Positions 8,423 through 17,138 of a stretch of DNA of 50,580 bases are shown piece after piece. The DNA lies in assembly GCA_029782095.1 (NCBI GenBank), contig JAKOVL010000124.1:1-50580 (forward strand), written 5' to 3'. A program made the translations under genes and the position numbers. The notes under the pieces are model-generated. The model had not been told where the DNA came from. It saw nothing but the letters and a program-made list of their open reading frames with translations, and did not search any database. This DNA is from Bacillota bacterium (GTDB taxonomy: Bacteria; Bacillota; Dethiobacteria; DTU022). Position 1 is the stretch's first letter; the number at the start of each line of letters is the position of its first letter.

Positions 8423-8451
8423 TTGATCTAAGCGAAGAAAAGGGCGATAAT
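8423..8451 (+). promoter_or_regulatory. Sigma-A promoter of hsp20
   Basis: TTGATC (8423-8428), 17 bases, GATAAT (8446-8451). The predicted start near 8458 falls inside the CIRCE element, the usual arrangement for HrcA repression. Confidence 0.75.
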
Positions 8452-8455
8452 TTTA

Positions 8456-8482
8456 TTAGCACTCACCAAGAGTGAGTGCTAA
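8456..8482 (+). promoter_or_regulatory. CIRCE operator (HrcA binding site)
   Basis: A perfect consensus TTAGCACTC, nine bases, GAGTGCTAA. It overlaps the transcription start of hsp20 and lies 33 bases before its ATG. It predicts that HrcA represses hsp20 and that heat or protein-folding stress relieves this. The hrcA gene is not in the window. Confidence 0.97.
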
Positions 8483-8515
8483 TAAAATTGACCTAAAATA
8501 TGGGAGGGATTATAG

Positions 8516-8947
8516 ATGAGAGATCTGGTAAGAAGTAGCAGGGATTTGCAAAACTTCTTCCGTTCGGGGATTGATCGATTTTTCGCAGATGCTTTTTTCC
8601 GGAACTGGCCGTTTAGCGCCCAGGAGATGTTCCCCCCGGTTGACCTTTACCAGACGGACAACAGTTTGGTGGCGCTGATTGATTTGCCCGGCGTGGAAAC
8701 AAAAGACGTGGAGGTAACCGCCACGGTAGATTCCCTTACCATCTCCGGTGAATTCAAGCCTGTCTCCGAAGACGGAGAGGTGCTCTGGCAGGAGCGCAGC
8801 GCAGGAAAGTTCTACCGCAGCTTTAAACTGCCGGTGCATATCAAATCCGATAAGGTTGAGGCGAATTATAAAAATGGTGTGCTCCGCATTGTGATGCCCA
8901 AGGTTGACGAGTTGAAGAGCAGCAGCATTCGCATTAAAGAGAGTTAA
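8516..8947 (+). CDS. Hsp20/alpha-crystallin family small heat-shock protein
   Basis: A 143-residue ATP-independent chaperone that holds unfolding proteins in soluble oligomers. It has a short hydrophobic N-terminal arm (about 1-40), an alpha-crystallin domain (about 42-132) with VDLYQTDNSLVALIDLPGV and the family motif NGVLRIVMPK, and a C-terminal tail ending SSSIRIKES with the I-x-I docking motif. The start ATG 8516 has GGGAGGG upstream. It is monocistronic, bounded by the promoter/CIRCE and a terminator 18 bases after the stop. Confidence 0.93.
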   Translation: MRDLVRSSRDLQNFFRSGIDRFFADAFFRNWPFSAQEMFPPVDLYQTDNSLVALIDLPGVETKDVEVTATVDSLTISGEFKPVSEDGEVLWQERSAGKFYRSFKLPVHIKSDKVEANYKNGVLRIVMPKVDELKSSSIRIKES

Positions 8948-8964
8948 AAAACATATAACTTGAT

Positions 8965-8997
8965 GGGGCTGCTATCTGGGCAGCCCCGCTTTATATT
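8965..8997 (+). terminator. Intrinsic terminator of hsp20
   Basis: An 8-bp stem GGGGCTGC (8965-8972) with GCAGCCCC (8980-8987), a seven-base loop, then the tail GCTTTATATT. Confidence 0.75.
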
Positions 8998-9266
8998 CTG
9001 AAGCTTGACTTCTCTTCTTAAGAAAGAGGGACACCGTCCCTGCGGCGGAATTTTGGTTCCCTTTAGCTGGGGGCCAGAGCCCCGGTTCCAGCGAAATCCG
9101 GTCATTGCTGTGCATTCATGTTTCCCACGCGGAGAAGGCCTCTTTTTGTCTGGCAAAAATTTCATCCTTTTTGATGGCGAAAGGACTTTTTAACTCCGGT
9201 GCAGAAATTGTTTAAAAGTTGAGCAATCTGCCAAATCATCTTGGGCACAGAAAAGGAGTGTCGCCA

Positions 9267-10376
9267 ATGGATGATCATGTGGTTTGGATTGATTTTGACA
9301 CGATGGAAAGGTTTATGGTCGATGTATTTATCGGATGCGGCGTCCCCGAGGATGATGCCCGTATTTGCGCCGATGTTCTTATTACTTCGGATAAGCGCGG
9401 TATCGACTCGCATGGTATCGGGCGGCTTAAAACCATTTACTATGACCGGATTAAAGAAGGCATACTGGATCCGGTCACCAATTTTGAAATTGTGCGGGAA
9501 GGTCCGGCCACTGCCGTTGTGGACGGACATAACGGCATGGGCCATGTTATTGGCAAAAAAGCTATGGACCTGGCCATTGAAAAAGCACGCCGCTGCGGCA
9601 TGGGCATGGTGGCGGTACGCAACTCCTCCCATTACGGCATCTGCGGCTACTATCTGTTAATGGCAACCGATGCCGGGATGATCGGTATTACCGGTACAAA
9701 TGCCCGGCCTTCCATCGCCCCAACCTTTGGGGTGGAAAATATGCTGGGCACAAACCCGCTTGCCTTTGGAATGCCCACAGATGAAGACTTTCCTTTTATC
9801 CTCGATTGTGCCACATCGGTGACCCAGAGGGGCAAAATTGAAGTGTACGCGCGGGAAGGCAAAGAAATCCCCGCAGGCTGGGTTATCGGAGAGGATGGCC
9901 GTCCCAAAACCGATGCCAAGCAGATCCTGGTTGATCTGGTCAACGGTACGGCCGCGCTGGCGCCCCTGGGCGGCATCGGCGAAGAAACCGCAGGCTACAA
10001 GGGCTACGGGTATGCCACGGTTGTAGAAATTCTCTCGGCTGCGCTGCAGGGAGGGGCATTTTTAAAAGCTTTATCAGGCTTTGAAAATGGAAAAAAAGTC
10101 CCCTACCGGCTGGGTCATTTCTTTATCGCCATAGATATTAGTGCATTCACTGCGCTGGAAGAATTTAAAAAGACCGCCGGCGATATTTTAAGGGCCCTGC
10201 GCAGTTCCAAAAAAGCGCCCGGCCATGACCGTATTTATACGGCGGGCGAAAAAGAATATCTGGCCTGGCTGGCCCGGAAAGAAAAAGGGGTGCCTGTAGG
10301 GAGAGTGTTGCAGCAGGAAATGATTGTCATGCGCGACGAGCTGGGCCTTGATCAATACCGCTTCCCCTTTGAGTAG
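9267..10376 (+). CDS. Malate/L-lactate dehydrogenase family (Ldh2-type) oxidoreductase
   Basis: A 369-residue NAD(P)-dependent dehydrogenase of the Ldh2/YlbC/ComC family, which reduces 2-oxo acids or oxidises 2-hydroxy acids and, in some members, imines. The family signature SDKRGIDSHGIGRL holds the likely catalytic His49. VRNSSHYGICGYY and FGVENMLGTNPLAFGMPT fit the cofactor and substrate site. ATG 9267 is chosen because AAAAGGAG lies just upstream; the reading could extend to 9219 without a ribosome site. About 265 bases upstream (9001-9266) contain no gene, only short G/C dyads such as GGGACACCGTCCC near 9029. The substrate is unknown. The sodium symporter 86 bases downstream may bring it in. 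Confidence 0.85.
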   Translation: MDDHVVWIDFDTMERFMVDVFIGCGVPEDDARICADVLITSDKRGIDSHGIGRLKTIYYDRIKEGILDPVTNFEIVREGPATAVVDGHNGMGHVIGKKAMDLAIEKARRCGMGMVAVRNSSHYGICGYYLLMATDAGMIGITGTNARPSIAPTFGVENMLGTNPLAFGMPTDEDFPFILDCATSVTQRGKIEVYAREGKEIPAGWVIGEDGRPKTDAKQILVDLVNGTAALAPLGGIGEETAGYKGYGYATVVEILSAALQGGAFLKALSGFENGKKVPYRLGHFFIAIDISAFTALEEFKKTAGDILRALRSSKKAPGHDRIYTAGEKEYLAWLARKEKGVPVGRVLQQEMIVMRDELGLDQYRFPFE

Positions 10377-10462
10377 AAAGAATGAAGAAAATTAAGCCGC
10401 GGCACCAGCAGGCGTTGTAAGAAGCTATACAAAGGCACTCAAATGGAGGAGCTCAGGCGCCA

Positions 10463-11866
10463 ATGGAACTAACGACGCAGCACCTGACCGGGTTAATCTT
10501 GACGATCGTGATTGTATTTGGGATCGGCATTTATTCTGGAAGGAAAATTAAAACGGCGGCCGATTTTTCCATCAGCAGCCGCGGCTCCGGTTCCATCCTG
10601 GTAATGGGGACAATACTGGGGACCCTGGTCGGGGGGGCTTCCACCGTGGGTACCGCCCAGATGGCCTATCTTTACGGTTTTTCAGCATGGTGGTTTACCC
10701 TGGGCGGCGGTATTGCCTGCATGTTAATCGGCCTTTTTCTAGCCGGACCGATGCGCAGAACCACCTTCGAAACCATTCCCCAGTTTCTAACTGCAGGCTA
10801 TGGCGCTACCGCCGGGGTGATTGCTGCGCTTTTTGTCTCTCTGGGAATGTTTGTCAATGTGATGCCGCAAATCTTCTCCTCTACAGCCCTGCTGGCCTCC
10901 ATGTTCACCCTGAGTACCAGGACAGCCGCTTTTTACGCGGTGGCAATGATTACCCTGTATGTTATTTTTGGCGGAGTTTGGGGGACAGGGCTGATGGGGT
11001 TAAGTAAAATCTTCCTTACCTGCATCGGCATGCTCAGTGTGGGCCTCCTCGCTTACGAGTACATGGGCCGCGCCGGCGGCCTGAGGGAGCTTTTCCCCTC
11101 CTACCCCTGGTTCAGCCTCTTTGGTCGGGGAGTGAATACCGATCTGGCGGCCGGTTTTTCACTGCTGGTGGGAGTTCTTTCCAGCCAGATCTATTTCCAG
11201 GCCCTCTTTGCCGGTCGCGACCTGCGGGCTGCGCGCAGAGGCGCCCTTCTCAGCGCGATGCTGGCCCCGGTAATTGGCCTGGGGGGAATCATGGTGGGAC
11301 TCTATATGCGGGCAAACTTCCCCGGAATCAACCCGGCCCAGGCGCTGCCCCTTTTTGTGATGCAGCATCTGCCTCCCTGGTTCGCCGGGGTCGTTCTGGC
11401 CACTTTACTTTTGGCTTCCATTGGCACCGGCGCCGGGCTTGCTTTGGGGATTAGCACCATGCTTACGCGGGACATCCTGTCGAGGGTGCTGCCCCGGCTT
11501 CAAGATAGGCAGGTTTTGTCCTGGTTTCGCCTGGTGATTGTTGGCGTGGTGCTGCTGGCCCTGGCCATCGTCTATGGGGCCGGCGAAAATATGCTGATAC
11601 TGCAATGGAGCTACCTTTCTCAGGGCATACGCGGCGCCACCGTCTGTTTTCCCCTGCTGGCGGCCATATTCATGAAAAATAAAATATCTTCCCGGGCCGG
11701 GCTTCTGGCTGTATCGCTCGGACCGGCAACTGTTATTGCCGGGGAGCTTCTGCACCTGCCCGTCAATTCTCTCTATCTTGGGCTGTTTATAAGCCTGGCC
11801 ATCCTGGCTGCAGATTACCTGGCCAACCGCAAGAAAGGCGCTGCTTCACGCGCTGCTTCACGGTAG
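10463..11866 (+). CDS. Sodium:solute symporter (SSS family)
   Basis: A 467-residue integral membrane protein with about 13 hydrophobic segments. The N-terminal GIGIYSGRKIKTAADFSISSRG and LGTLVGGASTVGTAQMAYLYG segments are typical of the SSS superfamily, which uses the sodium gradient to import organic solutes. The solute cannot be read from sequence; an organic acid, amino acid or nucleobase-like compound is possible given the Ldh2-type enzyme upstream and the PucR regulator and aminomutase genes downstream. The start ATG 10463 has GGAGG about 12 bases upstream. Its stop directly abuts the stop of the convergent pucR-type gene, with no base between. Confidence 0.88.
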   Translation: MELTTQHLTGLILTIVIVFGIGIYSGRKIKTAADFSISSRGSGSILVMGTILGTLVGGASTVGTAQMAYLYGFSAWWFTLGGGIACMLIGLFLAGPMRRTTFETIPQFLTAGYGATAGVIAALFVSLGMFVNVMPQIFSSTALLASMFTLSTRTAAFYAVAMITLYVIFGGVWGTGLMGLSKIFLTCIGMLSVGLLAYEYMGRAGGLRELFPSYPWFSLFGRGVNTDLAAGFSLLVGVLSSQIYFQALFAGRDLRAARRGALLSAMLAPVIGLGGIMVGLYMRANFPGINPAQALPLFVMQHLPPWFAGVVLATLLLASIGTGAGLALGISTMLTRDILSRVLPRLQDRQVLSWFRLVIVGVVLLALAIVYGAGENMLILQWSYLSQGIRGATVCFPLLAAIFMKNKISSRAGLLAVSLGPATVIAGELLHLPVNSLYLGLFISLAILAADYLANRKKGAASRAASR

Positions 11867-13129
11867 TCACGACAATTTGCGCGACCTCAGGTAATCATAA
11901 ACTTTCATCGCCAGGAAAAGTTGAAAAACCTGCTCCGTATTCTTAAAGTCTAAGCCGGTCAGCTCTTCAATCTGTTTGAGGCGGTAGCGCAGGGTATGGC
12001 GGTGAATGAAAAGTTCCGCTGCCGCTGCGCTTATATTCAGGTGCTTCAGATAGCTGGCCAGGGTTTTGACCAGATCTCCGCCCGAGCGGCGGTCATACTG
12101 CAGCAGCGGCCCAATGGTATCGGCTACAGTGGCCTGCAGAATCTCCAGGTTCTGCACTTCCAGCAGCAGGCGGTAAGGTCCCAGGTCGTTGTGGCGGAGC
12201 AGCCTTTTATTTTTTTTAATAAGATTGAGTTCAGCCGCTTCCAGTGCCCGGGTGGCTTCAGTTCTGGCTTGGCCGATTTCCTCGAGGCTGCTGTGGCGCC
12301 GGCTCATGCCGGCGGATAGTTTTATCCGGGGATAGAGCGAAGACAGCTCTTGAATCAATTGGTCCAGCTGGGAGACTGTTTGCTCCTCGGCGGTTTCCAG
12401 GGGCTGAACCAGGAACACAAGGTTCCTTTCCAGCGAACCGGCCAGAAAAGGCAGTTTGTGCTGGATGAGGAGCTGGATCAGGCTTTGCTCAAGCAGCTCC
12501 ATTTCAGCGGAGCCCGCTTGCTCTACCATGGCGCTCCCCGCGTTTCGGCCAAAATTGAGGCTAACCATAACTAGGTAAAAATGGGCATGGGGCGAGAAAT
12601 GCAGCTGCCTTAGCTGCTCTCTCAAGCCCTCGGCGCTTTCTCCGGATAACAGCTTCTGTATCAGCAGGCGGTTCTGGTTGATCAGGCTTTGCAACCCTTT
12701 ACTTTGCAGGGCCGCTTCTTCGCCCGGTATATTTTGGTCCTGGCGCATTAGCTCTCCGAGGAGAGCTTTGGTCAGGCTTTTAAAGCTGGTATCGGCTGGA
12801 ATTTCAATCAGGGGAATGCCGTGTTCTTCCGCCAGTTTAATCAGGGTGGGGGGTATTGCTGCGATATAGTGACCCGTCTGCACGGCCAGGGCGGCCAGCT
12901 TGTTGCCGGCAAACAGCTCGATTAAACGTTCCTGTTTAACGGTATCCTCAAAATCAAAATCGTATGCCGTGGTGATTAGAAAATCGCCTTCTTCAATATA
13001 ACGCAAGTCATCCAGCAATTCCAGGATGTTGACCCAGCGTATTTCATTATCCAGGCCAGTGTTGCCGGTAAGCGTAGTGCAGCCGGAAAAAGCCTCCATC
13101 TGCAATACTTCTTTAACCGTTAAAGCCAT
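11867..13129 (-). CDS. PucR-family transcriptional regulator
   Basis: A 420-residue regulator. The N-terminal PucR sensor domain (about 1-125) starts LTVKEVLQMEAFSGCTTLTG and contains WVNILELLDDLRYIEEGDFL. A central GGDEF-like CdaR domain (about 160-290) follows. The C-terminal PucR HTH (about 360-415) is LNISAAAAELFIHRHTLRYR. Relatives activate purine, sugar-acid or amino-acid catabolism genes in response to a metabolite. The start ATG 13129 has AAAGGAG upstream. Position between the symporter (convergent) and the aminomutase genes (divergent) suggests that it controls one or both. A perfect palindrome 67 bases upstream of its start is a candidate operator. Confidence 0.9.
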   Translation of the reverse strand: MALTVKEVLQMEAFSGCTTLTGNTGLDNEIRWVNILELLDDLRYIEEGDFLITTAYDFDFEDTVKQERLIELFAGNKLAALAVQTGHYIAAIPPTLIKLAEEHGIPLIEIPADTSFKSLTKALLGELMRQDQNIPGEEAALQSKGLQSLINQNRLLIQKLLSGESAEGLREQLRQLHFSPHAHFYLVMVSLNFGRNAGSAMVEQAGSAEMELLEQSLIQLLIQHKLPFLAGSLERNLVFLVQPLETAEEQTVSQLDQLIQELSSLYPRIKLSAGMSRRHSSLEEIGQARTEATRALEAAELNLIKKNKRLLRHNDLGPYRLLLEVQNLEILQATVADTIGPLLQYDRRSGGDLVKTLASYLKHLNISAAAAELFIHRHTLRYRLKQIEELTGLDFKNTEQVFQLFLAMKVYDYLRSRKLS

Positions 13130-13195
13130 CGGAAGGCGCTCCTTTCCCCTAGTTCATAATCTTTATTCCCTGTGGCCGACTTTTTTCCTGCACCG

Positions 13196-13214
13196 CTTAT
13201 ACAGATTGTATAAG
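13196..13214. promoter_or_regulatory. Perfect palindromic operator candidate upstream of the PucR-type gene
   Basis: CTTATACA-GAT-TGTATAAG is an exact 8-3-8 inverted repeat in the divergent region between the PucR gene and the aminomutase genes. It may be an autoregulatory or activator site. No experimental motif is claimed. Confidence 0.5.
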
Positions 13215-13280
13215 GAAAAGCTGCTAAATTTGGACGCAGCTAACGATGACTTAGCCGTTGACCTTGCCTACAATAAACAT

Positions 13281-13397
13281 AGATTCTACTGCAGCTGAAC
13301 CAATCGAAGCACCGTTCATTAACAACAGATAAAAGAGGTTAGGCTCAAGTTTTCTACAGTGAACGACACTTTCATTACAGCAATTGCAGTAGAATCT
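13281..13397. repeat. Inverted repeat pair AGATTCTACTGCA, 117 bp overall
   Basis: AGATTCTACTGCA at 13281-13293 recurs exactly, inverted, at 13385-13397. Similarity continues outwards (AATAAA on the outside) and inwards (TG). A partial copy TTCTACAG lies between them at 13352-13359. The 380-base gap (13130-13511) otherwise holds no gene. It is either a set of regulator sites for the adjacent divergent genes or a tiny MITE-like insertion with terminal inverted repeats. Confidence 0.5.
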
Positions 13398-13511
13398 TTT
13401 TATTAAATGGATAATTCCCCGCCTTGTTGTCCCGGACTATTTTGCGCTGAACAAGCTTGCGGGCTGCAATCACGTCCGGTCTCTGCTTCAGCCCCAAGCC
13501 CATGAAAAATT

Positions 13512-14609
13512 ATGAGAAGAGATATGACCGAACAATTAATTGAGTTAATCGATGCCCGTGCCGCTACCGCCGTCGCCATCGTCGGCATGACCAAGAACGT
13601 TGGCAAAACGGTTGCATTGAATTGCCTGATTGATCGTTATGCCGCGGCAAGGCGGATCTTGGGTCTTGTTTCAGCCGGTTATGATGGGGAGCGGTTTGAT
13701 CGCCTTACCTTAAAGGATAAGCCCCGGATTCATGTTCCAGCCGGGGCTTTCGTAGCCACAGCCAGGGCCTGCATCGATGCCGCAGAAGCTGTTTTGGAGC
13801 CGCTATACCGCAGTCCCATAGCAACTCCCTTGGGTGAGGTATGGGTGGCCGTGGTTAGAAAAGAAGGCCTGGTGGAGCTGGCCGGCCCCGGCAGCGTCAG
13901 CGGCCTGAAACATCTGGTAGAGCAAATGAAAAAGAGGGGCGCAGAGAGAATCCTCGTTGACGGGGCCATTAACCGCCTTGCCTCTGCATCGCCTGCCGTT
14001 GCGTCCGGGTTGATCCTGGCCAGCGGCGCCTCCGTGGCTCCGGTTTTGGAAGATATCATTCGGAAAACTGTTTTTCGCTGTAAACTTTTCGAAACACCAC
14101 CCGTGGGGGATATCCTGCTGGAGCGGAAAGCGCGGGATGCTTTGAGCGGCGGGGAAGCAGCCGTACTTCACCGGAAAGGGCGGGACTGGGAGGCTGAGCT
14201 TTTCCGGGCACCCATTCCGCTTATGGCCGGCCCCCGATTAAAGGAGCGCTGCTGCGCTGCCGGATCCGTGGTAGTCCTGGGGGGGGCGCTTATCGATAGC
14301 TTGTTGAGCGATTTGCTAGAATTGCCTTCTCCTCCCCGCCTGATTTTGCGTGATGCTACCAGAATTTTTGTTTCACCGGATATTTATTATCGCTACTTAA
14401 AGCGAGGCGGAGCCATTAACGTGCTTGATCCGATCAACCTGATCGCGGTAACCTTGAATCCCACCGACCCCCTGGGCAAAGGATACCCGCCCCACGATTT
14501 TTTGCACCGGTTCGCGGAAGCGCTGGCGCCCCGTCCTGTTTTTGACCTGGTGCTAAACCGGGGAAGCGAGGATTGTTTACCTTTATTTGCCGGTGCAGGG
14601 ACTCAATAA
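13512..14609 (+). CDS. P-loop protein next to kamDE (putative aminomutase accessory factor)
   Basis: A 365-residue cytoplasmic protein with a Walker A motif GMTKNVGKT (residues 25-33) near the N-terminus, so it probably binds a nucleoside triphosphate. The remainder is not recognised by family. It lies 19 bases before kamD, clearly in one operon. Lysine-fermentation clusters of Fusobacterium and Clostridium also carry extra genes (kamB/kamC) beside kamDE that are thought to protect or reactivate the aminomutase, which loses activity when its adenosylcobalamin is damaged. By context this gene may do that job; this is inference. ATG 13512 has no clear ribosome site; ATG 13524 with AGAAGAG upstream is an alternative. 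Confidence 0.65.
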   Translation: MRRDMTEQLIELIDARAATAVAIVGMTKNVGKTVALNCLIDRYAAARRILGLVSAGYDGERFDRLTLKDKPRIHVPAGAFVATARACIDAAEAVLEPLYRSPIATPLGEVWVAVVRKEGLVELAGPGSVSGLKHLVEQMKKRGAERILVDGAINRLASASPAVASGLILASGASVAPVLEDIIRKTVFRCKLFETPPVGDILLERKARDALSGGEAAVLHRKGRDWEAELFRAPIPLMAGPRLKERCCAAGSVVVLGGALIDSLLSDLLELPSPPRLILRDATRIFVSPDIYYRYLKRGGAINVLDPINLIAVTLNPTDPLGKGYPPHDFLHRFAEALAPRPVFDLVLNRGSEDCLPLFAGAGTQ

Positions 14610-14628
14610 GAAGGAGGAAGAGAGCCCA

Positions 14629-16221
14629 TTGGGAAGCAAACTCAACCTGGACCAGGTGAAGATTGACGGAGCAAGGCGCGCAGCAGAGAGAATTGCCGAT
14701 CAGCTCCATTCCTGGATCAACAATTACACCACGACGACCATTGAACGGGCTATCGCCAGACTCATGGGTGTCGATGGAGTGGATTCATCCGGGGTGCCGC
14801 TGCCCAACGTGCTGGTGGATCAACTGCACCAGGCCGGCCTGCTGGAGTATGGTCTCGCCCCCTGGCTGGCCCGGGCGGTCATTGCTACCGGCAAAACGGT
14901 GCAGGAAATTGCTGAAGCCGTGGGGAGCGGTGCACTGGAGGTCCAGCAAATCCCTGACTGCCCCAAAGCGCAGTGGATTGCAGTGGCCGACCAGCTGGCT
15001 TCCGCCGCCGCAGAACGGATTATTGCCCGCCGTGAGGAAAGAAAGCGGCTCATGAGTGAGGCATCGCCGCTGCAAAAACCGCTCCTTTATGTAATCGTGG
15101 CCACGGGAAACATTTATGAAGATGCCGTCCAGGCTAAGGCTGCAGCTATGCAGGGAGCCGATGTGATCGCCGTCATTCGCCATACCGGCCAGAGCCTTTT
15201 GGATTATGTTCCCTACGGCCCGACCACCGAAGGCTACGGCGGCACTTATGCCACCCAGGAAAATTTTCGCATAGTCCGTAAAGCTCTGGATGAAGCTGGC
15301 CGTGAAGCCGGCCGCTATATTCAGCTGGTTAACTACTGCTCGGGGCTGTGCATGCCGGAAATCGCGGCCATGGGAGCCCTTGAACGGCTTGATATGATGT
15401 TAAATGACTCCATGTACGGTATTCTCTTCCGCGATATTAATATGAGACGTACTTTTATTGACCAGCATTTTTCCCGGATGATCAACGCTTTTGCCGGCAT
15501 CATCATTAACACGGGTGAAGATAATTACTTAACCACCAGCGACGCCTTTGAAAAAGCTTATACAGTACTGGCTTCGCAGTTTATCAATGAACAGCTGGCC
15601 CTTCGTTCAGGGCTTAAAGAAGAACAGATTGGGCTGGGGCATGCTTTTGAAATCGATCCGAACATGGAAGACGGGCTGCTCATGGAAATAGCCCAGGCCC
15701 AGCTAAGCCGGGAAATTTTCCCCCGCTCCCCCTTAAAGTACATGCCCCCGACCAAGCACGTTACCGGTGATATTTTCCGCGCTTACCTGATTAACGGCAT
15801 GTTCAACCTGACCGCGATCATCACCGGGCAGGAAATACAGTTGCTGGGTATGCTGACCGAGGCCAGCCATACTCCTTTTTTGCAAGACCGCTACCTCGGC
15901 ATTGCCAATGCCCGCTATATTTTTAACAATGCCCGCCACCTTGGCGAAGAGCTGCTTTTCCGGGAGCAGGGCCGGATCCAAAAACGAGCCGCCGAAGTTT
16001 TGGACCAGGCTTATGCCATGCTGAAGGAGATTGAAAAAATCGGCCTGGAAGAAGCCCTGGCCCGGGGCATGTTTGCCGACATCAGGCGCAGCCCCGAAGG
16101 CGGCAAGGGCAAGGAAGGCGTTATCGCCCGCCATCCGGCATATTATAACCCGTTTCCGGCTATTTTCCTGGACGGTTATGCAGCGGGAGAAGGGAGGACG
16201 GTATCATGCAGGCCGATTTAA
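14629..16221 (+). CDS. kamD: Lysine 5,6-aminomutase alpha subunit
   Basis: A 530-residue large subunit of the adenosylcobalamin- and PLP-dependent enzyme that moves the terminal amino group of D-lysine or beta-lysine from carbon 6 to 5 in anaerobic lysine fermentation. Recognition rests on overall similarity to KamD, for example TTTTIERAIARLMGVDGVD-like and PLPNVLVDQL segments and a central TIM-barrel region with GPTTEGYGGTYATQENFRI. TTG 14629 is chosen because AAGGAGG lies 11 bases upstream and the sequence from there matches the family start; the reading could begin at 14587. It overlaps kamE by 16 bases. The other lysine pathway genes (kamA, kdd, kce, kal) are not in the window. Confidence 0.9.
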   Translation: MGSKLNLDQVKIDGARRAAERIADQLHSWINNYTTTTIERAIARLMGVDGVDSSGVPLPNVLVDQLHQAGLLEYGLAPWLARAVIATGKTVQEIAEAVGSGALEVQQIPDCPKAQWIAVADQLASAAAERIIARREERKRLMSEASPLQKPLLYVIVATGNIYEDAVQAKAAAMQGADVIAVIRHTGQSLLDYVPYGPTTEGYGGTYATQENFRIVRKALDEAGREAGRYIQLVNYCSGLCMPEIAAMGALERLDMMLNDSMYGILFRDINMRRTFIDQHFSRMINAFAGIIINTGEDNYLTTSDAFEKAYTVLASQFINEQLALRSGLKEEQIGLGHAFEIDPNMEDGLLMEIAQAQLSREIFPRSPLKYMPPTKHVTGDIFRAYLINGMFNLTAIITGQEIQLLGMLTEASHTPFLQDRYLGIANARYIFNNARHLGEELLFREQGRIQKRAAEVLDQAYAMLKEIEKIGLEEALARGMFADIRRSPEGGKGKEGVIARHPAYYNPFPAIFLDGYAAGEGRTVSCRPI

Positions 16222-16958
16222 CCCGGATTAAGCCTTACGGTGATACCATGGACGACGGCGCTGTGCAGTTAAGCTTTACTTTACCTGTTCCTCCGGGAGA
16301 TGAAGCCCGGGAGGCCGCCCGCCAGCTGTGCCTAAAAATGGGCCTTGACACTCCTTCGGTAGTGGAAATGGCGGACCTGGGCGCCGGATTCTCCTTCTTT
16401 GTTGTATACGGCAAATGCCGCCATACGGTGGATTATACGGCGATTAAAATTCCGAAACAGCAGCACCGGGTTATGACTTTTGATGAAGTAAACGCGGCGA
16501 TAAAAGAGCGCCTCCGCCGTAAAGTAGTGGTGGTGGCGGCATGTACAGGCAGCGATGCCCATACAGTTGGTATTGATGCCATTGTTAATATGAAAGGGTA
16601 CGCCGGGGAGTACGGCCTGGAGCGCTATCCGGAAATGGTTGCTTATAACCTGGGCAGCCAGGTGCCCAACGCCGATCTGCTGGCGAAAGCAGTATCTTAC
16701 GGCGCCGATGCCGTCCTGGTTTCCCAGGTGGTTACGCAAAAAAATATTCACCTGGAAAACCTGACCGCGCTGATCGAACTGGCTGAAGCTGAAGGGTTAA
16801 GGGATAAAATGCTGTTTATCTGCGGCGGCCCGCGCATCTCGCACGAGCTGGCCATCGAGCTCGGTTATGACGCCGGTTTCGGCCCGGGGACGCTGCCCAA
16901 CCATGTTGCCTCCTTTATAGTCAATGAACTGATCCGGCGCCAGGAAACCGGCAAATAA
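16206..16958 (+). CDS. kamE: Lysine 5,6-aminomutase beta subunit (cobalamin-binding)
   Basis: A 250-residue small subunit. The cobalamin motif DxHxxG is DAHTVG at residues 117-122, with His119 as the lower cobalt ligand. Lys130, exactly 11 residues later in NMKGYAGEYG, corresponds to the PLP-binding lysine that lies 11 residues after the histidine in the characterised Clostridium sticklandii enzyme (His133/Lys144 beta). AYNLGSQVPN and a Rossmann-like end (FICGGPRIS, GYDAGFGPGT) complete the domain. The start ATG 16206 has GGGAGGAC upstream and lies inside the 3' end of kamD, so the two subunits are made in a coupled way. A terminator follows 27 bases after the stop. Confidence 0.93.
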   Translation: MQADLTRIKPYGDTMDDGAVQLSFTLPVPPGDEAREAARQLCLKMGLDTPSVVEMADLGAGFSFFVVYGKCRHTVDYTAIKIPKQQHRVMTFDEVNAAIKERLRRKVVVVAACTGSDAHTVGIDAIVNMKGYAGEYGLERYPEMVAYNLGSQVPNADLLAKAVSYGADAVLVSQVVTQKNIHLENLTALIELAEAEGLRDKMLFICGGPRISHELAIELGYDAGFGPGTLPNHVASFIVNELIRRQETGK

Positions 16959-16985
16959 AACGGGGCGAGCTTTAATCTACAAGCC

Positions 16986-17009
16986 AAAGGCGGTGTTGCC
17001 GCCTTTTTT
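16986..17009 (+). terminator. Intrinsic terminator after kamE
   Basis: AAAGGCGG (16986-16993) pairs with CCGCCTTT (16999-17006) around a TGTTG loop, and a run of six T follows the GC part of the stem. Confidence 0.9.
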
Positions 17010-17138
17010 CCATGCTTAGAAATCCGGGCCGGCAAACGGCCCCACCCCAACAGCAGCAACAACTCTGGCAAACTGCGACCCCAATATGTTAAAATGGCAT
17101 AGCTCTATTAAAAATTGACCTGACTTTGAGGGGTGTGG

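Noticed and set aside
9001-9266. GGGAC/GTCCC and GGGGCC/GGCCCC-like dyads considered as an insertion-sequence end
   Set aside because: The dyads are short and there is no transposase, no matching partner end and no target duplication.
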